In this document: positions 9,154 through 18,505 of the stretch, piece by piece
Layout of the letters: the number at the start of each line of letters is the position of its first letter
Position numbering within the stretch: the first letter of the stretch is position 1
Source: CAVPCZ01 sp963702445
GTDB taxonomy: Bacteria; Bacteroidota; Ignavibacteria; UBA10030; UBA6906
Direction of reading: 5' to 3'
Assembly (NCBI GenBank): GCA_963702445.1
Contig: CAVPCZ010000010.1
Span: 62,001-126,000, forward strand
DNA length: 64,000 bases
Made by a program: the position numbers and the translations under genes
Notes under the pieces: model-generated
The model's database searches: none
What the model was told of the DNA's origin: nothing
Seen by the model: the letters and a program-made list of their open reading frames with translations, nothing else

Positions 9154-9177
9154 GTTGACCATTCTTCAGAGGACTCT

Positions 9178-11634
9178 ATGCTGGTCATGAAATTCGGCGG
9201 TTCGTCCGTCCGCTCATCCGCGCGGATACGTCACGTTCTGGATCTCGTCGTGAAAGCCCACAAACGCGACCGCAACCTGGTTGTGGTGTTTTCCGCCTAT
9301 CAGGGCGTCACGGATCAGCTGATTGCCACGAGCAAACTTGCCGCGGCCGGGGACAAGAAATACCTTGTCGGACTCCGCTCCCTCCGGAAGCGTCACCTGG
9401 ACACCCTGGCCGAACTTGTCCCCCTCCGGCAGCGCCGATCGTCCGCGGCATTCGTGCGAGACCGGCTTGCCGATCTCACCGATGTCCTTCACGGGGTTTT
9501 TTATACGAAAGAACTGACCACCCGGATGCTCGATTACATCATGAGCTTCGGAGAGATCCTCTCCACATTCACCATCGCCGAAGCCCTGAAGGCACGGCAC
9601 GTCCCGTGTGAGTTCGTGGACAGCCGCACGCTTATCAAGACCGACGACACCTTCGGCAACGGCAGGGTGAAATACGATCTCACAGAGCTTACCATCCGGT
9701 CCTACTTCCGGAAACACCGCGGCATCCAGATGGCCTGCGGGTTCATTGCATCGACCACGGACAACGATACCGTGACGCTCGGCCGGGGCGGATCGGATTT
9801 CTCCGCTTCCATTTTCGGCGCCGCCCTCGGCGCCCGCGATATCGAGATCTGGACGGATGTGGACGGCGTGATGACCGCCGATCCGCGAAAAGTACCTGCG
9901 GCATTCTCGATCGACCGCATGACCTACGAAGAGGCCATGGAAATGTCCCACTTCGGGGCAAAAGTCATCCATCCCCCCACAATGCAGCCGGCACTCGATC
10001 ACCAGGTCCCGATCCGCATCAAGAACACCTTCTCCCCCGACTTTCCGGGAACGGTGATCGGTACACGCGATCCATCCGCGAAATTTCCGATCAAAGGAAT
10101 TTCTTCCATAGATGATATCTCCCTCCTGCGCATCCAGGGGAGCGGAATGGTCGGCACGGCCGGACTGGGACGCCGGATCTTCGGAGCCCTGGCCGCGAAA
10201 CAGATCAATGTGCTGATGGTGACGCAGGCCTCGTCGGAATATTCGCTCTGCCTTGCGGTCCTCCCACGGACGGCACAGGCCGCGAAACAGGCGATCGAGG
10301 AGGACCTGAGACATGAAATACGGGACCGGCAGATCGACCAGGTTCTCGTCGAAAACGATCTCTCGGTGGTCGCAATCGTCGGCGAAAACATGCGGAAAAC
10401 CACCGGCATCTCGGCAAGGCTGTTCCAGGCACTGGGGAAGAACGGCATCAATGTGATCGCGATCGCCCAGGGATCATCCGAGCTGAACATCTCCACCATC
10501 GTCGCACGCACGGATGAAGCCAAGGCGCTGAACGCCCTTCACGACGCGTTTTTCCTTTCCGGAACGAAAACCCTGAACGTGTTTCTCGTCGGGACCGGAC
10601 TTATCGGCGCCACGCTCCTCCGTAAAATCGCCCGGCACCGCCAGACACTTCTGCGGAACCGCTCCCTCGAGATACGCCTCCAGGCTGTCGCCAACAGCAC
10701 ATCCATGGTCTTCGACAACAGCGCAATGCTCCCCCAGCACTGGCAGGAAAAGCTTGCGCGGGAGGGCACCCCGACGAACGCCGCGGAGTTCATTTCACGC
10801 ATGAAGGCGTCGAACCTTCCGAACAGCGTCTTTGTGGACTGTACGGCAAGCCAGGCGCTGGTACCGTACTATGAAGGCATACTGGGATCAAGCGTCTCCA
10901 TCGTCACGCCGAACAAAAAGGCAAACGCGGGACCCCGGGCCCTGTACGAGCAGCTCCACAGGACCGCGCTCAAGCACAACGTGCATTTCCTGTACGAGAC
11001 AAACGTCGGGGCGGGCCTCCCGATCATCAACACGATTCATGACCTCGTGGCGGGTGGAGACAGGATACTCCGTATCGACGGGGTTCTCTCGGGAACGCTG
11101 AGTTACCTGTTCAATTCGTACGCCGAAGGAGTGCTGTTCAGCGATATCGTCCGGGATGCCCGGAAACGCGGATACACCGAACCCGACCCGCGTGATGACC
11201 TCAACGGCCTCGATGTGGGCAGAAAACTCCTGATCCTGGCAAGGGAGGCGGGGTATCCGCTGGAATTCCGCAACATCCGCGTGAAACCGCTGCTTCCCCG
11301 GTCCGTGCTGAACGCCCGCAGCCTTCAGGAATTCTTTGTGAAGCTGCGCAGCATGGACGCACCGTATGCGCGCATACGGAAGTCAGCCGCGCGGAATGGC
11401 ATGGTCCTCCGGTATATCGCATCCTTCGCCGACGGCAAAGGAGAGGTTTCGCTGCAGCAGGTGGGACCCGATCATCCCTGCTACAGCCTCTCGGGGAGTG
11501 ATATTCTCGTCGCCCTGACGACGGAGAACTGCAGGGATCACCCGATTGTCATCAGAGGGCCCGGCGCGGGCGCGGACGTCACCGCAACGGGGGTCTTCGC
11601 CGATATCATTCGCATCTCACATCATCAGAGCTGA
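9178..11634 (+). CDS. thrA: Bifunctional aspartokinase / homoserine dehydrogenase
   Basis: 818 residues, the usual length of the fused enzyme. Residues 1 to about 290 are aspartokinase (KFGGSSV at the N-terminus, TLGRGGSDFSA, DVDGVMTADPR). Two ACT-type regulatory regions follow to about residue 455, the usual site of threonine feedback inhibition. From about 465 comes homoserine dehydrogenase (VGTGLIGATLLRKI, VTPNKKAN, RIDGVLSGTLSYLFN). It catalyses the first and third steps from aspartate to threonine and methionine. An AGAGGA site precedes the ATG. thrB begins 1 base after its stop. Expression is probably set by the upstream attenuator. Confidence 0.97.
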   Translation: MLVMKFGGSSVRSSARIRHVLDLVVKAHKRDRNLVVVFSAYQGVTDQLIATSKLAAAGDKKYLVGLRSLRKRHLDTLAELVPLRQRRSSAAFVRDRLADLTDVLHGVFYTKELTTRMLDYIMSFGEILSTFTIAEALKARHVPCEFVDSRTLIKTDDTFGNGRVKYDLTELTIRSYFRKHRGIQMACGFIASTTDNDTVTLGRGGSDFSASIFGAALGARDIEIWTDVDGVMTADPRKVPAAFSIDRMTYEEAMEMSHFGAKVIHPPTMQPALDHQVPIRIKNTFSPDFPGTVIGTRDPSAKFPIKGISSIDDISLLRIQGSGMVGTAGLGRRIFGALAAKQINVLMVTQASSEYSLCLAVLPRTAQAAKQAIEEDLRHEIRDRQIDQVLVENDLSVVAIVGENMRKTTGISARLFQALGKNGINVIAIAQGSSELNISTIVARTDEAKALNALHDAFFLSGTKTLNVFLVGTGLIGATLLRKIARHRQTLLRNRSLEIRLQAVANSTSMVFDNSAMLPQHWQEKLAREGTPTNAAEFISRMKASNLPNSVFVDCTASQALVPYYEGILGSSVSIVTPNKKANAGPRALYEQLHRTALKHNVHFLYETNVGAGLPIINTIHDLVAGGDRILRIDGVLSGTLSYLFNSYAEGVLFSDIVRDARKRGYTEPDPRDDLNGLDVGRKLLILAREAGYPLEFRNIRVKPLLPRSVLNARSLQEFFVKLRSMDAPYARIRKSAARNGMVLRYIASFADGKGEVSLQQVGPDHPCYSLSGSDILVALTTENCRDHPIVIRGPGAGADVTATGVFADIIRISHHQS

Positions 11635-11635
11635 C

Positions 11636-12589
11636 ATGACGAAAGCCATTTCCGCCTATGCACCTGCCTCGGTCTCCAATGTGGCCTGCGGGTTCGATAT
11701 CATGGGGTTCGCCATCGATCAACCGGGCGACACCGTGACCGTGCGCCTGACGACCAATCCGGGCGTGCACATCCGGAGCATTTCCGGCATCTCCTGTTCG
11801 CTCCCGACGGATGTGACGCGGAATACCGCCGCCGCACCCGTTATAGCGCTCCTGAAATACAGCAAGACGCGCATGGGTGCCGAAATCGACATTCACAAAG
11901 GGATTCCTGTCAGCGGAGGAATCGGCTCAAGTGCCGCCAGCGCGGTTGCCGCGGCCATGGCCTGCAACACGCTCCTGAATCTGGGAATGTCGAAACAGGA
12001 ACTCCTCCCCTTTGCCATCGAAGGAGAGAAGATCGCCAGCGAGGCGGTCCATGTGGACAATCTGGCCCCGTCGCTCCTGGGAGGGTTCTGCCTCATCCGG
12101 GGATACGACCCGATCGACATCGTCCCCGTGCGTGCCCCGCGACAATTGTGGTGCACCGTCCTCCATCCGCACATGGAAATCAACACCCGGGAATCCAGAC
12201 AGCTTCTTCCCCGCCATGTTCCACTGGCGGACCTTGTCAGGCAGACGGGAAACGCCGCAGGCCTGATCGCCGGCCTTTTGCAGGAGGATTTCGGCCTGAT
12301 CAGCCGCTCCCTGCATGATGTCGTCGCTGAACCGGCGCGGAAGCACATGATCCCGGGATTCGACTCCATGAAAGAGGCTGCGCTCTCCACAGGGGCACTC
12401 GGTTGCAGTATTTCCGGATCCGGCCCTTCACTCTTTGCCCTCTCCACATCCGAAGAAACGGCGAACGCTGTCGGCCTGGCCATGGGAAATGTTCTCACCT
12501 CGCTGCGGCACGGATGGTCCGTTGTGGTCTCCGGCATCAGCCAGGCGGGAGCACGCATTATTCCGGCAGAGACCAATGACCCTGCATAG
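11636..12589 (+). CDS. thrB: Homoserine kinase
   Basis: 317 residues starting at the ATG 1 base after the thrA stop, so translationally coupled. GHMP kinase motifs are in order: ASVSNVACGFDIMG near the N-terminus, the phosphate-binding PVSGGIGSSAAS (about residue 88) and the C-terminal SISGSGPSLFAL. It phosphorylates homoserine for ThrC. The last 14 bases overlap the start of thrC. Confidence 0.96.
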   Translation: MTKAISAYAPASVSNVACGFDIMGFAIDQPGDTVTVRLTTNPGVHIRSISGISCSLPTDVTRNTAAAPVIALLKYSKTRMGAEIDIHKGIPVSGGIGSSAASAVAAAMACNTLLNLGMSKQELLPFAIEGEKIASEAVHVDNLAPSLLGGFCLIRGYDPIDIVPVRAPRQLWCTVLHPHMEINTRESRQLLPRHVPLADLVRQTGNAAGLIAGLLQEDFGLISRSLHDVVAEPARKHMIPGFDSMKEAALSTGALGCSISGSGPSLFALSTSEETANAVGLAMGNVLTSLRHGWSVVVSGISQAGARIIPAETNDPA

Positions 12590-13877
12590 CATCACGAACC
12601 CCGGGATATCGGTTTCGTTCACCGAGGCCGCCCGTTGCGGTATCGCGGACGACGGCGGGCTCTTCATGCCGGACGTGATCCCGGTCCTGTCACCCGGGTT
12701 CTTTCAGTCGCTCCACTCCCTCTCCTTCCAGGAAATCGCCTGCCACGTCGCCGGGAGCCTGCTGGATGGCGAAATCCCGGCGCCGGACCTCCGCCGTATT
12801 GTGGAAGAGTCGATGACATTCCCCGTCCGCACAGTACCCCTGGACGAGGGGAGCTCGATCCTGGAACTCTACCACGGACCCACGCTGGCATTCAAGGACT
12901 TCGGGGCGCGATTCATGGCCCGGATGCTGGCCTACGTCCACCGGCAGGAGAACAAGGAGCTCACGATTCTGGTGGCAACATCGGGGGACACCGGCAGCGC
13001 GGTGGCGCACGGATTCCACAATGTTCAGGGAATGCGCGTCGTCCTTCTCTATCCTTCCGGCCGGGTCAGTGCGATCCAGGAGCAGCAGCTCACCACCGTC
13101 GGCGGGAACGTGAGGGCACTGGAGATCGAAGGAACATTCGATGACTGCCAGCGGCTGGTGAAGCAGGCCTTTGCGGATCCTTCCCTGCGGACCGACATGC
13201 GGCTGACGTCGGCAAACTCCATCAACATCGCACGGCTCCTGCCGCAAACCTTCTACTATTTCGACGCCTGTGCCCGTCTCCACGACAACGCCCTGCCGCT
13301 GGTGTTTTCCGTACCCAGCGGAAATCTCGGGAACCTGACCGCAGGATTGATGGCCTGGAAGATGGGCCTGCCCGTACGGCATTTCATCGCGGCCACCAAT
13401 ACCAACGATGTGGTTCCCCGTTTTCTGGCCTCGGGCGTCTATGCCCCCGCCACGGCCGTTGCCACGCTTTCCAATGCCATGGATGTCGGCGATCCGAGCA
13501 ATATGTCACGCGTCCTCGATCTCTTCAACGGCGATCTCGCGGCACTCCGGCGGGTGCTCTCTTCGGCTTCCTTCTCCGACGACCAGACCCGCGGTGCCAT
13601 CAGGGAAGTATACCGGCTCTACGGACGCATTCTCGACCCTCACGGTGCGGTGGCCTATCTCGCGCTGCGCCTCCATGACACGCAGGCCGGAGAGAAGTTC
13701 TACGGGGTCATACTGGAAACCGCCCACCCGGCCAAATTTCCGGATGTGTATGACGAGACGATCAGGAATGCCGTTATCATGCCGGACCGTCTGCGCTCCG
13801 CCATCAACGGACGGAAACAGTCCATGCGGCTCTCTTCCCGGTATGAAGAGCTCAGGACCGCGCTGTTGAACATGTGA
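12576..13877 (+). CDS. thrC: Threonine synthase
   Basis: 433 residues, with the ATG inside the 3' end of thrB. PLP fold type II enzyme: GPTLAFKDFGARFM carries the PLP lysine, followed by VATSGDTGSAVAHGF, SANSINIARLLPQ and VPSGNLGNLTAG. The length and the N-terminal CGIADDGGLFMP region match the E. coli-type class. Last gene of the thrABC set; proC follows after 18 bases and may share the transcript. Confidence 0.96.
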   Translation: MTLHSITNPGISVSFTEAARCGIADDGGLFMPDVIPVLSPGFFQSLHSLSFQEIACHVAGSLLDGEIPAPDLRRIVEESMTFPVRTVPLDEGSSILELYHGPTLAFKDFGARFMARMLAYVHRQENKELTILVATSGDTGSAVAHGFHNVQGMRVVLLYPSGRVSAIQEQQLTTVGGNVRALEIEGTFDDCQRLVKQAFADPSLRTDMRLTSANSINIARLLPQTFYYFDACARLHDNALPLVFSVPSGNLGNLTAGLMAWKMGLPVRHFIAATNTNDVVPRFLASGVYAPATAVATLSNAMDVGDPSNMSRVLDLFNGDLAALRRVLSSASFSDDQTRGAIREVYRLYGRILDPHGAVAYLALRLHDTQAGEKFYGVILETAHPAKFPDVYDETIRNAVIMPDRLRSAINGRKQSMRLSSRYEELRTALLNM

Positions 13878-13895
13878 ATCGAAAGGAACAAGGCC

Positions 13896-14723
13896 ATGAG
13901 TCTTACCACGCAACGCGTCGCGATTCTGGGGGCGGGAAACATCGGGGGGGCCATTGCCCTGGGACTTGTTGAAGCGAAGCTCGTGACCGCTTCATCCATC
14001 ATCCTGACCCGGAGGAAACTCGCAGGACTTGACCGGTTCGCGTCCCTGGGCTTCGGGACGACAGCCAGCAACAGTGAAGCGATGCAAAACGCCGACCTGA
14101 TCATCCTCGCCGTCACACCCCAGCAGCTCAACGGGCTTCTCGGAGAGATCGGCAATCAGCTCGACGCGCGGCGGCACATCGTTGTTTCCATCGTTTCGGG
14201 CGCAACGATCGGGGAAATTCGCTCGTTGTTGGGCGTTCAGGTGCCTGTGATCCGCGCAATGCCCAACACGGCAATCGCCATCCGGGAGTCCATGACCTGC
14301 CTGTCGGCCGCTCCCGCCGACGGTGCCGCACTCGAAATCGTGAATGCGCTGTTTCAGTCGCTGGGAAAGACACTGGTGATCGAGGAGGCGCTGATGGTTC
14401 CCGCGACAGCCCTGTGTGCATGCGGCATTGCCTTTTTTCTCCGTGCCGTGAGAGCGGCATCGCAGGGGGGCATCGAGATCGGGTTTCATGCGGAGGATGC
14501 ACTGTTGATGGCCGCCCAGACCGCGCGCGGCGCGGCGTCACTCCTCATCCAGGCGGGAAGCCATCCGGAAAGGGAGGTGGACAAGGTGACCACACCCCAG
14601 GGCTGCACCATCGCCGGACTGAACCAGATGGAACACAACGGGTTCAGCTCCGCGCTGATCAAGGGCATCGTCAGTTCGGCCGATAAGGCGGCCGTCCTGT
14701 ACGCGCCAAAACCCCGGCCCTAG
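13896..14723 (+). CDS. proC: Pyrroline-5-carboxylate reductase
   Basis: 275 residues. The NAD(P)-binding motif VAILGAGNIGGAIA is at the N-terminus, then VTPQQL, IRAMPNTAIAIRESMT and the C-terminal signature TTPQGCTIAGLNQMEHNGF, which is diagnostic of ProC. It reduces 1-pyrroline-5-carboxylate to proline. A GAAAGGAAC site precedes the ATG. The 18-base gap after thrC suggests read-through from the threonine operon. Confidence 0.95.
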   Translation: MSLTTQRVAILGAGNIGGAIALGLVEAKLVTASSIILTRRKLAGLDRFASLGFGTTASNSEAMQNADLIILAVTPQQLNGLLGEIGNQLDARRHIVVSIVSGATIGEIRSLLGVQVPVIRAMPNTAIAIRESMTCLSAAPADGAALEIVNALFQSLGKTLVIEEALMVPATALCACGIAFFLRAVRAASQGGIEIGFHAEDALLMAAQTARGAASLLIQAGSHPEREVDKVTTPQGCTIAGLNQMEHNGFSSALIKGIVSSADKAAVLYAPKPRP

Positions 14724-14772
14724 TATCCGGCCGGAAACCTCCACTGCCACTCGATCGCTGCAGAGCGCACCT

Positions 14773-15234
14773 ATGATCAATGATGCCGGTCACCCCGCGG
14801 CTCTGGAAACGCTTGAATCCGAACTCCGGCACATGCAGGAAATGTTCGGTCCGGGCGTCCAGTCACCCCCCAACTGCTTCCTTCATATGCAGGCGGTCTA
14901 TGCGCACTATGAATCGCGGAGCTCTCTGACGGTGAAGTTTCCCGTCCGCACGGAAAGCCTCAATCCCGTCGGCGTGATGCAGGGAGGCTACATGAGTGCG
15001 GCATTTGACAATGTGTTCGGACCGCTGAGTTATCTCGCCGCACGGCGGCCGTGCAGTACGCTCGACCTCCATACGCAATTCGTGCGGTCGGTCAAGCCGG
15101 GCGATACACTTACCGTGAAGGCCACGGTCGTCTCGCGGGGAATCAGCACCATGCTTCTTACGGGGGAGGCGTTCAACGGCCGGGGAAAACTGGTTGCCTC
15201 CGCCTCGGCAAATGTCCTCATCATGCGGGGGTAG
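14773..15234 (+). CDS. PaaI-type hotdog thioesterase
   Basis: 153 residues with the hotdog-fold pattern: VGVMQGGYMSAAFDNVFG (central helix, with the Asp that usually supports catalysis) and FVRSVKPGDTLTVKATVVSRG. This places it among the PaaI/YbgC-like acyl-CoA thioesterases. Substrate unknown. It follows proC by 49 bases on the same strand and converges with the polygalacturonase gene. Confidence 0.8.
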   Translation: MINDAGHPAALETLESELRHMQEMFGPGVQSPPNCFLHMQAVYAHYESRSSLTVKFPVRTESLNPVGVMQGGYMSAAFDNVFGPLSYLAARRPCSTLDLHTQFVRSVKPGDTLTVKATVVSRGISTMLLTGEAFNGRGKLVASASANVLIMRG

Positions 15235-15255
15235 GGAACCCTCCCCTCCCCGCTC

Positions 15256-16668
15256 TCATTTGCCCGTTTTGACCGCAGGCGGAGGAGGGGTGATGGTCAC
15301 ATTGACCATGGTAAGATCCCGGACGTTTTCGAGGACGTTCGGCTCTGCCACATTCCGGAACGTACACTGTTCCACGGATATGTCCGTCGCCGGTGATCGC
15401 TCATAGGCCCGGATCCAGAGGGCAAACTGGCTCCTGTCGCACTCGACGTTCACCATCCGCACATTGCGCACGATGGGCGTGAACCCCCCTTTGTCACCCT
15501 CTTCATAGTAGAAATCGATCTTCAGCACCGCCTCGGCCACCTGTCCGATGCGCACGTTGCGCATGTACACGTTTTCGATGACGCCTCCCCGCGTCGCATT
15601 GGTCTTAATGCGAAGCGCCCGGTCCAGAAGGGGGCTGTCCATCGTACAATCCTCGGCGTACACGTTCCGCACGCTGCCGCTGATCTCGCTTCCGATCACC
15701 ACGCCCCCGTGGCCGTTTTTCATGGTGCATCCCTGTATGACGATATTCTCGCTCGGCGCGTTCACACGTCTGCCGTCCCCGTTCCGGCCGGATTTGATGG
15801 CAATGCAGTCATCCCCGGTGTTAAAACGGCAGTTTTTGATCAACACATCGGTCGAGGATTCGGGATCGCAGCCGTCATTGTTCGGCCCCTGCCCTTCCGT
15901 CGTAACGCCGATAACCGAGACATTCCGGCAGAGCACGGGATGGAGAAACCACATGGGTGAATTCCTGAACGTGACGCCCTCGACGAGCACGTTGGTGCAT
16001 TTGACCACCGTGAAGAAATTCGGGCGGAGATACATGCCCTCACCGAATACCCGTTGATCCACAGGAACTCCCGATTCCCCCATGGCGAGGAGTTTCTTGC
16101 GCGCTTCATTCTGATTGGGCTTTCCTGCGCCGCGCTCTTTGCCGCCTTTCCAGCTCCACCAGTTCTCCTCGGAGCCGAGGGCGTCCAGAACACCGTCACC
16201 CGTCACCGCAATGTTGGTCTGCCCGTAGGCGTAAACAAGGGCCGAGTAGTTCATGCACTCCACCCCCTCCCACCGTGTGTACACGACGGGAAGGTACATG
16301 CGCGGATCCGTGCTGAATCGAATCGTCGCGTTTCTGGAGACGAAAAGGTTCACGTTGCTCTTGAGGTGGATTGCACCTGTCACGTAGACTCCCGGCGGGA
16401 CCACAACACGCCCCCCTCCAGCTGCACTGCACGCGATGATCGCTTTGCGAAACGCCTCCGTGTTGTCGGTTCTTCCGTCCCCCGCCCCGCCGAACGCGGT
16501 CACGTCAAAATCCTCTGCAGGGAACACCGGAGGCGAGATGCGCTCGAGAATCGCCGGTACAGATTCCCAACCCTGCGCATCGGCAGGAACGGGGTGTGCA
16601 AAGACGACGGAAGCAAGCAGCATCCACACCAATGCCGGGAGGACGTTCCAATGTCGTTGTGATTTCAT
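15256..16668 (-). CDS. Secreted GH28 polygalacturonase-family glycosidase
   Basis: 470 residues from the ATG at 16668, which begins a clear signal peptide (MKSQ, hydrophobic core, PADAQG). A right-handed beta-helix of family GH28 follows. The family motifs are all present: NNDGCDPESS (first Asp), NTGDDCIAIKSG (Asp pair), NGHGGVVIGSE (His) and LRIKTN. These are the catalytic and substrate-binding residues of polygalacturonases and rhamnogalacturonan hydrolases. I cannot tell endo from exo action. No T9SS tail is present, unlike the neighbouring pectate lyase, so it may stay periplasmic. Confidence 0.92.
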   Translation of the reverse strand: MKSQRHWNVLPALVWMLLASVVFAHPVPADAQGWESVPAILERISPPVFPAEDFDVTAFGGAGDGRTDNTEAFRKAIIACSAAGGGRVVVPPGVYVTGAIHLKSNVNLFVSRNATIRFSTDPRMYLPVVYTRWEGVECMNYSALVYAYGQTNIAVTGDGVLDALGSEENWWSWKGGKERGAGKPNQNEARKKLLAMGESGVPVDQRVFGEGMYLRPNFFTVVKCTNVLVEGVTFRNSPMWFLHPVLCRNVSVIGVTTEGQGPNNDGCDPESSTDVLIKNCRFNTGDDCIAIKSGRNGDGRRVNAPSENIVIQGCTMKNGHGGVVIGSEISGSVRNVYAEDCTMDSPLLDRALRIKTNATRGGVIENVYMRNVRIGQVAEAVLKIDFYYEEGDKGGFTPIVRNVRMVNVECDRSQFALWIRAYERSPATDISVEQCTFRNVAEPNVLENVRDLTMVNVTITPPPPAVKTGK

Positions 16669-16787
16669 GCCTGAAAGGCTCCTTCCCAAATACTCCGGAT
16701 CCAAACCTCTTGATGTTTTGGCCCGTCCTTTGTGACCGCCCACTGCGCCGGCGCTCCGCCATAGATCCGGCAGGAAATCCGGAGCGC

Positions 16788-18374
16788 TCACCTCACCAGA
16801 ACCAATCTCGCCGTGCGCGCGATGCCGTTGAATGACACACGTGCAAAGTAGACTCCCGCAGCGACGGCCTGAGCGCGGGCATTCTCACCGTCCCAGAGAA
16901 TGGCATGTTTCCCGGCTTCCTGCTCCTCATCCAGCAGTTCACGCACAAGGCTGCCGCGGAGGTCATAAATCCTGAGGACCACCTCGCCGCGCTCAGGAAG
17001 ACTGTAGACGATGTGTGTCGAGGGATTGAAGGGATTGGGGAAATTGAGAAGCAACCGGAACTCCGGAATGGTGCCCCCGTCCGCCGTCACCCCGTTCGGA
17101 ATTGCAGGCGACTCAAACGCCCCCAGATCAGGTGCACTGCCATTGAAGGGAAACCCCAGGTCGGTTCCGGCATCGATCATCGGGCTGCCCGGTGCGAGAT
17201 GCAGAAAGGGAAGATCCGGCAGACTCCCGTCCGTCTTGCGAGGTCCGCGCACGCCGGCCGTATCGACACTCAGGAAGTCCGCGGTCGTCACGAGGGGGAA
17301 CGGGGCCAGCCAGCTGTTGGTTTGCTGGACCGCCGCGCCGTGCAGTGAACCGTAGTCGCCCAGCGCAAGGGAGTTCTTCACCGTGAGGACTTTCCCCCGG
17401 GAAAATGCCAGTGTATCGGCAATCACGTAATTCCGCCCGTTACGATACGCCGTACAATTATACAGAGTCATGGATCCGCGGTTATTGTTCTGATCAAACC
17501 CCTTTTCGCGGTTGTCAAACGCCAGACATCGTGTGAGCACGAAATTGTGCATCAGGTCCCTGGCGTCGCTCCCCCCCATCTTGTACCCGTTGCCGTTTCC
17601 CACACTGGGGGCGCCGCTTTTGAGAAAGCCATTCATGAAACACCAGCAGTTCTCGAGCGTCGTGGACACGTCGTTCGACGGCCTCAGGTAGCCATCCCAC
17701 CCGTCATCCGAGTTCTGCCAGGCGCGACACCCGTAGAACGAGTTCCCGGTGCCCACATCCAGTTTGGGTGCAAATCCGTCAGCATTTCCCTGCCCCGGAT
17801 CCGCGTTGAAGTAGGAATCGCAATTGATAACCCTGTTGTTGGATGCCCCCCCTCCCAATTGCAGTCCGGTGTCTTCATTCTCGAAGAACGAGCAGAACTC
17901 GATGATGTTGTTGGAACCGCTGACATTCATGCCGTTGTCACCCGCGGCCTTCACGTCAAGTCCGTAGATGTACCAGTAGCTGCCGCTCAGGCTGATTCCG
18001 CGGGCGCTGCTCGTGCGGGGCATGGAGGAGCAATCCAGCATCGCCCGCTCACCGGGATACGCCAGAAGATGGTATCTGGCCAGGCTTGTCCCGCTCTTCG
18101 AGAGGGATGTCGTGGTTGAACTACTGTACACACCTCCGCGCACGTACACGGTATCCCCGGGCTTGAACACCGTCGATGACTGCCCGACTGCTTTCTGGAT
18201 GGTTTTAAACGGCAGGTCCATGGTGCCGGGGTTCGTGTCGCTTCCGGCCGTTGAAACGAAGAACTGCGTGGAAGAGGCGGGCGGGCTCGCCAGCAGGAGA
18301 AGAACGGAGACCGCGCACAGCCGGAGCCGCGCACGCGTCTCTTTCCGCGAGAACCTGATGCCTGCATTCGTCAT
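16788..18374 (-). CDS. Secreted PL9-like pectate lyase with T9SS sorting domain
   Basis: 528 residues from the ATG at 18374, with signal peptide ending near PPASSTQ. The parallel beta-helix carries PL9 hallmarks: GNADGFAPKLDVGTGN and GCRAWQNSDDGWDGY (calcium-binding Asp cluster) and GNGNGYKMGGSDARD, whose Lys corresponds to the PL9 catalytic base. The C-terminal ~80 residues are a type-A T9SS domain: LNFPNPFNPSTHIVYSL, IYDLRGSLVREL, AAGVYFARVSF and a basic RTARLVLVR end. This implies export across the outer membrane and cleavage of de-esterified pectin. Lies 119 bases upstream of the GH28 gene, same strand. Confidence 0.88.
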   Translation of the reverse strand: MTNAGIRFSRKETRARLRLCAVSVLLLLASPPASSTQFFVSTAGSDTNPGTMDLPFKTIQKAVGQSSTVFKPGDTVYVRGGVYSSSTTTSLSKSGTSLARYHLLAYPGERAMLDCSSMPRTSSARGISLSGSYWYIYGLDVKAAGDNGMNVSGSNNIIEFCSFFENEDTGLQLGGGASNNRVINCDSYFNADPGQGNADGFAPKLDVGTGNSFYGCRAWQNSDDGWDGYLRPSNDVSTTLENCWCFMNGFLKSGAPSVGNGNGYKMGGSDARDLMHNFVLTRCLAFDNREKGFDQNNNRGSMTLYNCTAYRNGRNYVIADTLAFSRGKVLTVKNSLALGDYGSLHGAAVQQTNSWLAPFPLVTTADFLSVDTAGVRGPRKTDGSLPDLPFLHLAPGSPMIDAGTDLGFPFNGSAPDLGAFESPAIPNGVTADGGTIPEFRLLLNFPNPFNPSTHIVYSLPERGEVVLRIYDLRGSLVRELLDEEQEAGKHAILWDGENARAQAVAAGVYFARVSFNGIARTARLVLVR

Positions 18375-18505
18375 CACAAGGGTAATCGGCAAGTGCGCCT
18401 TCCGGGAAGGAGAGTTCTGTGTACCCTCAACCTACCAAATGTGCTTGGAAGTTTCAAGGAGGGTCCGCAACAACGACAGGGAAGAAAGTTACCGTAAAGT
18501 TATCA

